Positions 1 to 10,727 of a stretch of DNA of 64,000 nt are shown here, piece after piece. The notes under the pieces were generated by a model, which made no database searches, was not told the origin of the DNA, and was given only the letters and a program-made list of their open reading frames with translations. Each line of letters opens with the position of its first letter. Positions within the stretch are counted from its first letter, which is position 1. The DNA comes from Cryptomeria japonica (Eukaryota > Streptophyta > Pinopsida > Cupressales > Cupressaceae): positions 188,856,270-188,920,269 of the forward strand of contig NC_081415.1 in assembly GCF_030272615.1 (NCBI RefSeq), read 5' to 3'. Made by a program: the position numbers and the translations under genes.

Positions 1-51
1 GATTTAAAAGATAGAAGAAGTAAAGAGAGAGAAAAGAGAAGCTACATTTTA

Positions 52-1075
52 ATGTTTCAATGCTACCAGAAGATGAACCAGAAGAAAGTGAGAATTTGGA
101 AGACTAAAGAAAACTTTGTAAGAATACAGAAGAGAGGTATCATAAAATATAAAGGTAAGCTACCCTTGAAATTCTTTAATTGTGGTAGAATTGGTCATTA
201 TGCTTCTAAATGTATATATAAAGAGGATTACAAGAAATCTAATGATGATGATAAGAATAATAGATTTAGAAATTATGACTTTAAGAAGAAGATAGATGTT
301 AGAGGAAAGAAAGGACTATGTTATATGAAGACACATTTATTAGAGGATGAAGAAGGTGAAGGTTCAAATGAAGAATCCCTATTTCTATCTATAGATGAGA
401 AGAATAAGGATATATCCGAAAGAACAGAAGAAAAGAGTAATGATGAGAAGACTGCACTTAATGCTAAGGTGGAACCAAAAGCTTGGATTATCAATTTTGG
501 ATGTTCAAATCACATGACAGGTGATAAAGACAAGTTCATTAATCTTAAGAAGTATGATGTTGGATCAATGAAATTTGCAAGAGAGTAAGTTGCACCTATT
601 TGTATAATACGAAGTATCTTGATTGATGGTAAGCATAAAACTGAAGATGTTTATTATGTTGAAGGTTCGAGAAATATCTTTTTGAGTGTTAGTCAAATGT
701 GCAATAGAGGTTATGAAGTTGTGCTCAATAATAACAAATGTATAATCAAAAAAAGAAAAACTAGAAATATGGTAGTAGAAGGCATTAAGACAAGTGGAAA
801 TATTTATTACATAAAGAACAAAAGTGGTAATAGATGTTTTATTACACAGAGAAATGAGTGTTGTTTATAGCTTAGAAGGATGGAATGTATATCACCCTTG
901 ATAACATGATGAAGATTTGTAAAACTAAATTAGTGAGAGATTTGAAATGAATTGTCAAGCCTATTGATACTTTTTGTAGTGAATGTCAACTCAGAAAACC
1001 GACAAAGAGAACAAGGATTATTCTACTCCCAAACTCCTAGAGTTGATTCATATAGACCTTTGTAGATAGACAAGA
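52..1075 (+). pseudogene. Copia-A gag-protease-integrase N-terminus, degraded
   Basis: Broken gag-pol of a copia element. A gag zinc knuckle lies near 172-213 with its first Cys replaced by Phe (FFNCGRIGHYASKC). An acidic linker follows. The protease signature near 478-540 reads NFGCSNHMTGD, where active copies have DSG, so the catalytic Asp is lost. GAG-pre-integrase sequence (YYVEGSRNIFLSVSQM) lies in 619-870 after a stop. Near 1000-1070 integrase residues such as LIHIDLC appear across a frameshift. Element D at 56769-60938 shows the same order in better condition. Not functional. Confidence 0.8.
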
Positions 1076-1080
1076 GCAAG

Positions 1081-1085
1081 AGAAA
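1081..1085. repeat. Left target-site duplication of chromovirus Z (AGAAA)
   Basis: Five bases before the LTR. The partner after the other LTR is AGAAC (20700-20704), a single mismatch. Removing Z plus one copy restores an open copia integrase reading across the junction, which supports these boundaries. Confidence 0.75.
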
Positions 1086-2689
1086 TGGTGCAGGAGCACA
1101 AATGCAAAAGTTGTTTGTTTTTAATGCTTTTGATTTTGGTATGTTTGAATCCTTTTTGTGTGTTTGTAATAAGGCCAATAGGCCATAAATTTTTTCTCGA
1201 GTTGTAATGGCCATAAGAGACCTTTGTCATAGCCATGTAGGCATACAGGCTCTTATGAGTGTCAGGTAGAGCAAGTTGATGAAATTATGAATTTTGGCTT
1301 GGAATAGGTTTTTTGAGGTGTTTTAATGTTTCCTAGGTTTTTTTGGGCTATTTTGAGGTGATCAAATATGGTTTGGAGCAAAGTTACTCAACCTAGCAAA
1401 AATTGTCAAAAATTCTCAAAGTTGCTCATAGCAACTTTGCAATTTTTCAACTCTTGAAGGAAAACAACATGCAAGGTTGTTTGAGTAAGTTTTAACCATC
1501 CCCAATTCTGGTATAAAGCTTGGGAAAACCGATTTTGATCAGTTGGTAATCATTTGATAAAAAAACAAGTTTGGTTCCATACATTTCTTGAGTTTTTCAT
1601 GTTTTTGTTGCTCTAAGATGTGTACGGCTTGTATGGATTGTTAGACACAATCCAGGGGCATGGAAATGTATATATGTGTTTTACCTTTCATTTTATTCAA
1701 GTCTGAGGTTCTGAAGTTGTGTAGTTTGAAAGTTATTGCATTTTTAGTGCAGGTGGCTGGAAAATCCCTACAAACTAGGGTTTTGAGCAAAAATATCTTT
1801 TTCCTAACATTCCATGGTTGAAACTTACTAAAAATTGTTGGAATGTTAGGAGAACCTATAAATATTGTTTTTGTTTTTGTTTTAGTGTAGAGGAGGCCAT
1901 ACTTTCGTCATGACATCAAACCCTAGCTTGGCTTGTGAGCTTGGCAAGCATAGGGAAAAGGTTGAAATTGTGCTTTATATGATAAAGGGTGATGCACAGA
2001 GGTATAAGAAGGGTGGATAAGGGTGGAATATGTGTGTTCAGACCTCAAAAAATAAAAACTATCCTTGTTTGATCAAGCTGAAGTGGTTTAAAGTTGCTGC
2101 TCCAAGTTTCGGTGTTGAAAGAGCAAACTAGGCCTCCTTAGTTCTATAAGAGTTAGATACCCAAGGTTCAAAACCTAGATGCAATTTTTAGATATTGTAT
2201 CAAATTTCCAAAGGGTATCTCAAAATTAAATTTTTTCCTATTGTTTTTGGGAAAAATCTTGAAAAGTTTCAGTTTTACTGTTTTGAAAAGGCTACAAGGA
2301 ATAGGCCTAATTCTAAGCCTAAATACCACCAGTCTTGAAATTGGTAAGGAGAAGATGTATTGAAAAGTGTGTAAGGGTGCATTAGGGGTATGAGACCACC
2401 ATTAAAATGTTATGTTTTGTAAAGGAATGAAAGATCCTAGGTGGAGTGTTTGTGCTCACAGTGTGAGTGAGTAGATTGAACTTACTCAAGGTGTGACCAA
2501 GAGAGTTTGGAACTCTCTTCAAGAATTAGAACGTACCACGGTCCAAGGACCTTAGGAGAGGGTTAGGGAGGAGTTCTAGTAGACCCTAGGAGGGTGATAT
2601 ATCATTTATCCATTGGATAGTTCAATAGAAGCCTTGGGTAGAAGCTAGTTGGCACCGGTTGGAGAAGTGAGTACATTCACTCTACATCA
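1086..2689 (+). repeat. 5' LTR of chromovirus Z
   Basis: 1604 bp, begins TGGTGCAGGAGCAC and ends TCTACATCA. It matches 19100-20699 along its length with scattered substitutions and small indels. The only TATA-like motif noted is CTATAAATA near 1857. The visible divergence between the LTRs fits an insertion older than B, C and F. Confidence 0.92.
1857..1864 (+). promoter_or_regulatory. TATA-like box in Z 5' LTR
   Basis: TATAAATA about 770 bp into the LTR. It is kept in the 3' LTR (around 19875, as CATATAAATA). A plausible U3 core promoter, not proven. Confidence 0.4.
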
Positions 2690-2692
2690 GAG

Positions 2693-2704
2693 TGCTATCA
2701 AAGC
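2693..2704 (+). other. Primer binding site of Z, degenerate initiator-Met type
   Basis: TGCTATCAAAGC begins 4 bp after the LTR. The plant initiator-Met primer site is TGGTATCAGAGC, so two of twelve bases differ. The intact version is seen in B, C and H. Confidence 0.75.
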
Positions 2705-2778
2705 CATTTTGTTTCAACAAGTGGTGTATTTCAGACCTAGAGGTAGAGTCTGGATCTAGCAACATTCCTCCAAAGGAA

Positions 2779-3265
2779 ATGAGCAAATATTTTATTAGAG
2801 ATATGGTATAGGAGATGTTGGCAGAGGCCCGGGAGAAAGAAACCAAGAAAGGGAAAGGCAAGATCACTGAGTGGGGTGATGAAACTGACGATGAAGATGT
2901 GATAGAGGAGATAACTGAAAAGGAGTTGGACAAGGATTAGAAGATCATTGTGGACATCTTTAAGACACTCAATAAGGATAGCTTGGAAGGGTTACCAGTC
3001 TATAATGGAAGTCTAAATGGAGAAGAATTGCTAGAGTGGATTGAAGCTTTGTACGATCATTTTGAATACAAAGATATTATAGAAGAGAAGAGGGTCAATT
3101 TGGCCGAAACTATATTAAAGGGATCAACCCTAGTGTGGTGGAACATGATGCAAGAGGAAAGAGAACAATCTGGAAGAAAGAAGATTACTTCTTGGGAAAG
3201 GATGAAGATTAGAATCAAAACACAATTCTTGCCCATAAACTATGAGATACAAATGCATAAGAAGT
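2779..3265 (+). pseudogene. Z gag, N-terminal part
   Basis: Gag of the chromovirus, which forms the virus-like particle. ATG at 2779 is followed by an acidic, Lys/Glu-rich stretch with stops near 2812 and 2938. A retrotransposon-gag domain follows (YNGSLNGEELLEWIEALYDH, then LVWWNMMQEE). The frame is open from 2950 until element B interrupts it at 3266. The same gag continues in the native 28 bp at 9833-9860 and again from 15055. All three pieces join in one frame once B and C are removed. Confidence 0.85.
3261..3265. repeat. Left TSD of element B (GAAGT)
   Basis: Identical to 9828-9832 directly after the B 3' LTR. A perfect 5-bp duplication fixing both ends of B. Confidence 0.92.
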
Positions 3266-4038
3266 TGTTGGCATATGCACACTCCAATGAGACATTGAAG
3301 GTGATTGAAGGTTTTGTCATTGATGGAAACCTTACAATCCTATGGCACTAGCAAGGCATCACACTGGCATCAACAGATGACACTCAGACCACCGGCACCA
3401 ACAGAAAAAGGAAGCATACCGACACGGAGGCTAATAGGATTTTTGATATATTATATTTTGTTTATTATTGTAAAAACTTTGTAAGCCAACTTGGCATGTT
3501 GTAAAATGACTCTTATATATAAGAGAGATCATTGTAGACATTTAAGAAGATGTAGAAAAATTAGAAGGCGAACCTATTATGCGAAATATAGGTTAAGGGG
3601 TATATGTAAAGAACAGAGCATAAACCGGTACTGAATCTGGCATTGAAGATGCTATTGTAAAGCAGTACAAGACATTGGATTTCCATAATCCACATTGTAA
3701 GTTAGTGAGACTTCCCATTGAGCAGTGAGCTCTAGGCACTTGGCCTTCCTGCATGTGCAGCCCCCCTATTGTAAGTAATATTCTCTTATTGGCCAGTAAG
3801 TGAATATTGTGGGTCACAAATCCCACCGAGGTTTTTCCCACACCGGGTTTCCTCGTTAAAATATTGTGTTATGGTGTGTTTCTTATGTGGTTACTTTCAT
3901 TTCTGTTTATTGAATTATTTCTTGCATACTGGTACACTGTTATAATATGTTCTACATGTTTTAAGTCAAGAAATTCAACTCACCGGTTAGATACTGATTC
4001 ACCCCCGCCCCCTCTCAGTATCTGTGGGAATCCTAACA
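3266..4038 (+). repeat. 5' LTR of element B
   Basis: 773 bp, TGTTGGCATATGC...CCTAACA. It matches 9054-9827. It has a TATA box at 3514 and a C-rich tract just before the 3' end. Its first 100 bp resemble the C LTR. Confidence 0.95.
3514..3523 (+). promoter_or_regulatory. TATA box in B 5' LTR
   Basis: TATATATAAG in mid-LTR. In the 3' LTR the same place reads AGATATAAG, so that copy has decayed. The C LTR has TATATAA at the matching position. Confidence 0.6.
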
Positions 4039-4040
4039 AT

Positions 4041-4052
4041 TGGTATCAGAGC
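4041..4052 (+). other. Primer binding site of element B (initiator-Met)
   Basis: TGGTATCAGAGC, two bases after the LTR. Exact match to the standard plant initiator-Met primer site. Confidence 0.92.
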
Positions 4053-4109
4053 TTGGTCATCTATTTTCAGAAGCCTAATAGCTTGAGGGAGATCTTGACA
4101 TCGGTAGAC

Positions 4110-5264
4110 ATGAAAAATTCAATGAAGCAACTAGAAGCAGCTCTCTCAAACTATGATGCAGAAAAATTGAAAAACATCAAACTTGAAGATGATCTAAAGG
4201 TAGCTTAGGATATCATTCAGGCACTTCAAGAAAATTTTACCATTGCAAGAAACAAGAGAAGAGAATTATGTGAAAAGTTGCAAAATGAGAATGATCAAAA
4301 GGAATCACTTAATGATGAGATAAGCAAACTGAAACTTGAAAACATAAAAATGAAGAATGAGATGCAAGATATGACCATGAGATTCTGCAAAGAAACTGAA
4401 GATAGGAAAAAGAATGAAGAAGAATTGACCAAAAGACTAAGTGATGCAGCAAATGAGAACACAAGACTCGGCTATGAAAATAACCTTTTGAAAATAGATC
4501 TGATGCATACGCAGAATGACTCAAATGAACTGATGAGACAGAAAGAGATCTTACAAAGAGAACTGGATATTGCAAATCAACACAAAGACAAACTCAAGAA
4601 AAGCTCAGAAGAACTTGGTGACTTGTTGAAGATTTAGAAACCTAATGGTGATACTTGTGGAATTGGCTTTGAAGCAGGAGAAATCTCTGGTACTACAAAC
4701 ACTCAGGATCACAGCAAACCAGTAAGACAACCTAATGCTTATAAATTCAATGGAAAATGCTTTAACTATAATAAGTATGGGCATAGAGAAAATCAATGTA
4801 GATCTAGAAATTATCAGAACATCAACACACCCACCGGTCAATGTTCAAAATGTAACAAAATTGGTCACAACTCTAAAAATTGTAGAATGAATGTAAGATG
4901 TTATGTTTGTGGAAGATTTAGACACCTATCTAATCAATGTAGAACACAAACCGACATAAGTTATGGCAAAGCTATTCAAAAAAATAATGTAACTTGTTAT
5001 GCATGTAACAAAATTGGGCATATTGCAAAATTTTGTATAAGTAAAGGATCATCGGCAGATAACAAAAGTTGTAGCTTGAAAGGGAAAGAAAAAGTTGAAG
5101 AGGTAAAGCAAGAATTCTCAAAACAATGGATTAGAAAAGCTGACCTAAATGTTGGGAATACTCCACCGGTAGAACCAATCAATGCTTCACCGGCAGGACA
5201 GAGTGATACTTCACTGGCAGGACAGAGCAGTACTCCACCGGTAGGAAGCTCTTCATCAAACTGA
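4110..5264 (+). pseudogene. Element B ORF1: coiled-coil, four-zinc-knuckle gag-like protein
   Basis: Gag-like, 384 codons in one frame with stops at 4206 (TAG) and 4635 (TAG). The ATG at 4110 is chosen because the C ORF starts at the matching place. The first two thirds are Glu/Lys/Asn-rich with heptad-like Leu spacing, predicting a long coiled coil. Four CCHC knuckles follow: CFNYNKYGHRENQC (second Cys lost), CSKCNKIGHNSKNC, CYVCGRFRHLSNQC and CYACNKIGHIAKFC. The tail is Pro/Ser-rich. RNA binding and particle assembly are inferred from the knuckles. No protease or RT follows. Confidence 0.8.
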
Positions 5265-5563
5265 AGAAAATCTTCTTTGAGGGTTTGGCAATAAATGAGA
5301 CATATTCTATTATTCCCTTGGTTAGAGATAAGAAGTTGGAAATTACTTCATTACCGGCAGACAATGTTAAGTGAATACTTAACCGGCATGCATTAATTAT
5401 GGTAGATGGCAAATAAACACTATAAATTTATGTTTTTGGCTCCATTTCATTTCACCATGATTTCAAACATTCGTAGAGCGCGAAATTTGCAGAGCTAAGG
5501 GATTTCAAAAAAATAGGCGAAGCACTTCAAGCAATCAAAAGATAGAAAAAGGTATTTATCATC
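5265..5563 (+). promoter_or_regulatory. ORF1-ORF2 gap of element B with conserved TATA box
   Basis: Non-coding gap of 299 bp. TATAAAT at 5421-5427 lies 143 bp before the ORF2 ATG. Element C has a gap of 302 bp with TATAAAT at 11991-11997, 149 bp before its ORF2 ATG, and similar flanking sequence (both continue through TTCATTTCACC-like sequence into a leader ending GGTATTTAT). A separate promoter for ORF2 is inferred. Confidence 0.5.
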
Positions 5564-8500
5564 ATGGCATCCACCTCTACACTTGAATATATAGAAAACC
5601 CTACTGTAGTCGAAGTTATAAAATGCCCTAGGCCCGTGTTTCAACTAGTTCCTGAGGTAGCAAAGAAAGATGACAATGTAGGTGCTTTTTCTAAAATTCC
5701 AAAAGGAGTTGTCTATGCTGAAGACCCCAGAATTTACATCCACTGCAACATAGAGGAATTAGGAAATGAAGAAATCAAAACAATGTATAAATCTGTCATA
5801 TGTGATGAATCCGAAAATGTAAAACCGAAATATAAAATCATTGAAACCCTAGGATTTTCCAAAATCCTCTGCATTCCTAAATTTCCCAAGGATGTGATTA
5901 GGATAGTCTTAAGTAGGGTTCATGGAGAATTTTTCTGGTTAGATGCAATTCATAAAATTACCAAGGAAGTTGTCAAAGCAATGACAAGGTTACTGTCCAT
6001 CGGTAAAAGGCCAGATAAAACCAAGAAGGTCTCAAATGACCTAGTTACTAAGCTAACTAGTGCAACATCTGATAGAAGGTCCTTAAGGGTAAATGATGTA
6101 ACAGATATAAATGTGAGATTTGTTAGCATGATATTAGGGTATAAAGCAACTCATGCAAATAGACTCAATTCAGTCTCAAGCTTATGACATGATCACAGAC
6201 AATGTAAAGATTGATATATGTGAATGGTTGAAGGATGAGTTAATTGACAACCTAGGCAAGATTAAGAAGGATAAGAAAGGAACTTTTAGTTTGGAAATCT
6301 ACTAGTATGTTTAATGCTACATATAACCAAACAAGTTCCCGTTATAGGATACAAAGAACTTGGATTTGATATACCGGTAGGAAAACAATTGACAGAACTA
6401 TTCAACAATATGGGAGAAGATAAGGAAAACAATATCCATGATTTCTTTCAAGCACTTAAGGCCAAAATGAAGAAGAGAATCAGATTGTCACAGAAAATTG
6501 TTGACAAGTACAAAAATAACATATGCTTTGTAATCAAAAAGGATGAGATATGGATGGAAGCAAACATCCCAAGGACAATTTCGGTAACAGAAATGGGTTA
6601 TGAGACTGATGACCTCATCATTGAGACATATGCTAAAGAACTTCTAGAAGAACCAAATGAACCAAAGGAAGAAGTATTTGGTAGTGCTGAGACCATAGAA
6701 AAACAAATCCAATCTAAGAAGAGAGTGAAGAAGGTCGAAGAAGTTGTGAGAAGAGGTTCTAGACAGGCAAAGGCCATTAAAGAAGATGTGATGAAACAAA
6801 CCGGTATCACTGAGGAAGAGTTAGGGACTTTACAACCTGAAACTCACCTATCATCGGTAGGTACTTCTTCAGAGAATGACATGCCTACAACTTTCAAAAG
6901 ATTTGTAAGAAAAAGAGATCCCTCACCGGCAACCACACCCTCACCTAGGAGGACAAGGCAAAAACAACAAGCAGTGAGATCTCCAGTTAGGAAAGCTACA
7001 CCAAAGAAGAAACTGACACCTAAGAAGAAGAAGAGGACAAATCAAGACATGGCCCCTCTTGACATACTGTTGAATGAAATTATAGAGGAAGGAAAACAAA
7101 AGAATGTAGAAAAATTGTATAACACTCTGACAGCAGATGAAAAAGAACAAGTAGAAAACAATGTTATTTTGCACATGGACATGTATAAGAAATTTTTTAT
7201 GGAAGTAACAGATGAAGTACCAAATGAACTATTTCAAATATTGGAAGCAAGAAGACAAGCAGTAGTAGAACTTGACAAGAAAATCAAGATAGAAAAGCTA
7301 CTTGTTGTGTACCCAGTGAACTCACCCAAAGAAATTGATGATTTAATTGCTGAAGCCAACTGGTCAGTATTCTCTACTGCACACCGACAAATTGCATTAA
7401 TGGTAGGAAGAGTTAATGAGGTGACTAATGAAATAGAAAATGCATGGGACACATTCCTAGTTAAAAAAGAAAAACAGGAAGAATACATGAGCCATAAACC
7501 TATAAAGGTATATGAGAAGGACAAGGGTAAAGTTAAAGTTGGTGGACCACCCAGTATCAAAGTTAAAGACAACTTAACACCACCTCCTTTGACTACTCCA
7601 CCGGTAACAACAACAACTAATACTACAGAAGATCAACCAGTAGTTGAAAGTATGAATGAATGAGATGTCAATCCTAATCCTAAAGTCTTATATACAGTAG
7701 ATGTTGATACACAAAAGATCAACATTGTGGTGGATAAAGATACAACTGGTAAGACAGACATGGATAGTAAGCCACCGGTAGCTGAGCAAATTGATAACAC
7801 ACAAGAGAGACCGGCAGATGACAAAGAACAACAGGTAGAAACTCAGACTCAAACTGAGGCAGAGCAACAAACAGAGAGACAAGAAGAGCAACAGGCTCTA
7901 GAACAGGGATAGGTTCACAGGGAAACAACTCCACCGGCAATAGGAGAAGACCAAAAATCATTGCTTAAAGAAATGGAAACACAGACTGACCTACCAGAGG
8001 TCACAACAATCTTGGTTACTTCTACCACCAGTGGTATTTAGAATATTGGTTCCTCATCAGCAGGATATAAATCAACCAATGTAACAAAAGTACTCTTAGA
8101 TTCAATTTAAAAGATAACAGATTGCAGCTCAAAAGCTTATAAGGCTATAGATGACACCATACCAATTTTGAAGAGGCTAGCTCCTAACTGTAACATAGAC
8201 AATAAGGATTCATTAAATCAAATTGAAATTTTGTCAAGATACATCAATGAAAACACAGTGACAATTGAGCAAGAAGATTTGAAGAATAAGGTAGAAATTG
8301 AAAAGCAAAAATTCTTTGAAAATTAGATAAAGAAGTGTACCAGAGAATTTGACACACTTATACCGGAACTATGTAATTTACTAAAAGAGTTCAAGACTTT
8401 GTACAAAGACACCTACAAGACAAACCTACTAACAGCTAATATAGATAAGCAAATAAGCAAGGTACAGGATGAAATAAATAAACTTGCAGATAACTTTGTT

Positions 8501-8836
8501 AACTCACCAGATACACTATCAGTTTTTGAATAGTAGATAACAAATTTTGAGGATGAATTAATAAAGTTGGGAAGAGAAAAGGAGAAAATAGAGAATAAGG
8601 CAAAAAGTTTAAGGTTAAGATTGAGTCCAAGATTGGACTATCTAGCATTCATTCGGAAAGAGATATCTGAGGCACTTGTACAGGGACAAAGGACACCGGC
8701 AGAGCACATGCAACATCTCACCGGTACAGTTCAAAGGACAGAAACAGCTATCAGAGACAGTAAAAAGTTTATGGAGAGTATACACTTAATTTTGGCAGAT
8801 CTATTTCAAATTGTAACTACCCAGTTACAAGGTTGA
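5564..8836 (+). pseudogene. Element B ORF2: very long protein of unknown function
   Basis: 1091 codons from ATG 5564 to TGA 8834. The frame is kept overall: a +1 slip near 6180 is cancelled by a missing T near 6290. Stops occur at 7661, 7910 and several places to 8535. Sections: N-terminal folded-looking region of about 250 codons (HGEFFWLDAIHKITKEVV, then VNDVTDINVRFVSMILGYKA); a second block to about residue 430; a basic hinge near 6990-7040 (TPKKKLTPKKKKR) that could be a nuclear signal; a helical block; Thr/Pro- and Gln/Glu-rich spacers; a C-terminal coiled coil. I recognise no enzyme motif. Element C has the same protein with an internal deletion. Confidence 0.7.
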
Positions 8837-9053
8837 AACTACAAACTCTACTGACATCTTGACAACCTTTGTCATTGATGCCAAAGGGGGAGTAGTGGTA
8901 TGAGAAAATCCAATAAGCACAGGAATCATATGCTCAAGGGGAGCACACATTTTTGGTAATATTTTTTTTGGTAACTCATTTTTGGATTACAAGTTTTTGG
9001 ATACACTTTTATATTTTCTCATGAGTGTTGCCATCAATGCCAAAGGGGGAGAT
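8837..9053 (+). other. 3' untranslated region of B with repeated purine tracts
   Basis: Contains AAAGGGGGAG at 8883-8892, a weaker AAGGGGAG near 8936, and the true polypurine tract AAAGGGGGAGA at 9042-9052 directly before the LTR. The first and last are each preceded by a CAT(T/C)(G/A)ATG(C)C-like stretch, suggesting a duplication. C repeats the arrangement. Confidence 0.7.
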
Positions 9054-9827
9054 TGTTGGCATATGCACACTCTAATGAGACATTGAAGGTGATTGAAGGT
9101 TTTTTCATTGATGGCAACCTTACAATCCTATGGCACCAGCAAGGCATCGCACCAGCATCAACAGATCACACTCAAACTACCGGCATCGGCAGAAAAAGGA
9201 AGCATACCGACACAGAGGCCGACAGGATTTTTGATATATTATATTTTGTTTATTATTGTAAAAACTTTGTAAGCCGACTTGGCATGTTGTAAAATGACTC
9301 TCAGATATAAGAGAGATCATTGTAGACATTTAAGAAGATGTAGAAAAATTAGAAGGCAGACCTATTATGCGAAATATAGGTTAAGGGGTATATGTAAAGA
9401 ATAGAGCAGAAACCGGTACTGAATCTGGCATTGAAGATGCTATTGTAAAGCAGTACAAGACATTGGATTTGCATAATCCACATTGTAAGTTAATGAGACT
9501 TCCCATTATGCAGTGAGCTCTAGGAACTTGGCCTTCCTGCATGTGCAGGCCCCCTATTGTAAGTAATATTCTCTTATTGGCCAGTAAGTGAATATTGTGG
9601 GTCACAAATCCCACTGAGGTTTTTCCCACACCGGGTTTCCTCATTAAAATATTGTGTTATGGTGTGTTTCTTATGTGGTTACTTTCATTTATGTTTATTG
9701 CATTATTTCTTGCATACCGGTACACTGTTATAGTATGTTCTGCATGTTTTAAGTCAAGAAATTCAGCTCATTGGTTAGATACTGATTCAACCCCCCCCCC
9801 CTCTCAGTATCTGTGGGAATCCTAACA
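9054..9827 (+). repeat. 3' LTR of element B
   Basis: 774 bp, TGTTGG...CCTAACA, mate of 3266-4038. Most differences are C/T or A/G. The C-tract is longer and uninterrupted compared with the 5' copy. Confidence 0.95.
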
Positions 9828-9860
9828 GAAGTTGCAGAATCTAAAACAAAGAGAGTTGGA
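9828..9860 (+). pseudogene. Sliver of Z gag stranded between B and C, with TSDs
   Basis: 9828-9832 is the right TSD of B (GAAGT) and 9856-9860 is the left TSD of C (TTGGA). The 28 bp at 9833-9860 are native Z gag and read in frame between the left (to 3265) and right (from 15055) gag pieces. This shows two separate insertions rather than one composite element. Confidence 0.88.
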
Positions 9861-10656
9861 TGTTGGTATTGCACACTCTAATGGTAATTAAAGGTGATTG
9901 AAGGTGTTGTCATTGATGGAAACCTTGCAATCTTATGGCACCAACACCGGCAGACTCTACACCGACAGAGAGTTCACTGGCAGCGATAATAATGTTTATC
10001 GGCACCCTAGTCGACGGGATTTTGATTATTGTATATTGTATTTAATTGTAATATATTTTTGTAAGCCGACATGGCATGTTGTAATAAGACTCATATATAA
10101 GTATGAGATCTTGTAGATCATTTGGTTATAGGACACATATATGATAGAGGATAGATATGATGGATATGTAGAGCGAATATTAAGGAAGATTTTGTAGAAG
10201 GGTTTATGGTTATTGTATGAGCTTAAACTGGTACTGAAACTGGCATAGCAGATGCTTTTTGTAGTGGTACATTATATTGGATTCTCATAATCCATTTTGT
10301 ATGTTAGTGAGACTTCCTTTTGTATTTGAGTAGTGAGCTCTAGGCAGTTGGCCTTCCTGCATGTACAAGCACATTATTGTAAGTAATATCCATTCATTGG
10401 CTAGTGAGTGAATATTGTGGGTCACAAATCCCAACAAGGTTTTTCCCACACCGGGTTTCCTCACCAAAAATCTTGTGTTATAGTGTGCTTTCTATGTTGT
10501 CTGTATTGTTCATATTTACTTCATTAATTCTTGTTTACCAGTACATTGTTTTGGAATGCAAAATACTTAATAAGGTCAGAAAATCTGTTAACCGGTTAGA
10601 TACTGATTCACCCCCCCCCCCTCTTAGTATCTTTGGGACTATCATCAATCCTAACA
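9861..10656 (+). repeat. 5' LTR of element C
   Basis: 796 bp, TGTTGGTATTGC...CCTAACA, mate of 14237-15049. TATATAA at 10094. A run of C (about eleven) sits 45 bp before the end. Confidence 0.93.
10094..10100 (+). promoter_or_regulatory. TATA box in C 5' LTR
   Basis: TATATAA at the place matching the B LTR box, also kept in the C 3' LTR. Confidence 0.55.
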
Positions 10657-10658
10657 AT

Positions 10659-10670
10659 TGGTATCAGAGC
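10659..10670 (+). other. Primer binding site of element C (initiator-Met)
   Basis: TGGTATCAGAGC two bases after the LTR, same spacing as in B. Confidence 0.92.
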
Positions 10671-10727
10671 CTGGTCCTCTATTTTAAAAAACCTAATAGC
10701 TTGAGGGAGATTTTGACACCGGTACAG

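Larger units (their letters stand above)
1..1085 (+). mobile_element. Copia-A, left part of an old Ty1/copia element
   Basis: Internal fragment of a degraded Ty1/copia retrotransposon that enters from the left edge. It carries gag zinc knuckle, protease, GAG-pre-integrase and the first residues of the integrase core, in that order. It stops abruptly at 1085, where the chromovirus LTR begins, and resumes at 20700 in the same integrase domain. Its own LTRs are not in the window. It is the oldest layer here because two other elements sit inside it. Confidence 0.85.
3266..9827 (+). mobile_element. Element B: two-ORF, pol-less LTR retrotransposon
   Basis: 6562-bp element with paired LTRs (773 and 774 bp), perfect TSD, initiator-Met primer site and polypurine tract. 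It contains no protease, RT, RNase H or integrase. It holds ORF1 (coiled coil plus four zinc knuckles), a gap of about 300 bp with a TATA box, and a very long ORF2 of unknown function. It must be mobilised in trans. Its ends, tract and C-rich U5 block resemble copia D. Roughly 40-45 differences between its LTRs by eye point to an old insertion. Element C is a diverged relative. Confidence 0.92.

Noticed and set aside
5564-8836. ORF2 as an envelope-like protein
   Set aside because: No signal peptide or membrane segment is evident; the basic hinge and coiled coils suggest an internal, perhaps nuclear, protein.
10404-10727. Extended N-terminus of C ORF1 reaching into the LTR
   Set aside because: Upstream codons are LTR and primer-site sequence; the B comparison sets the start at 10728.
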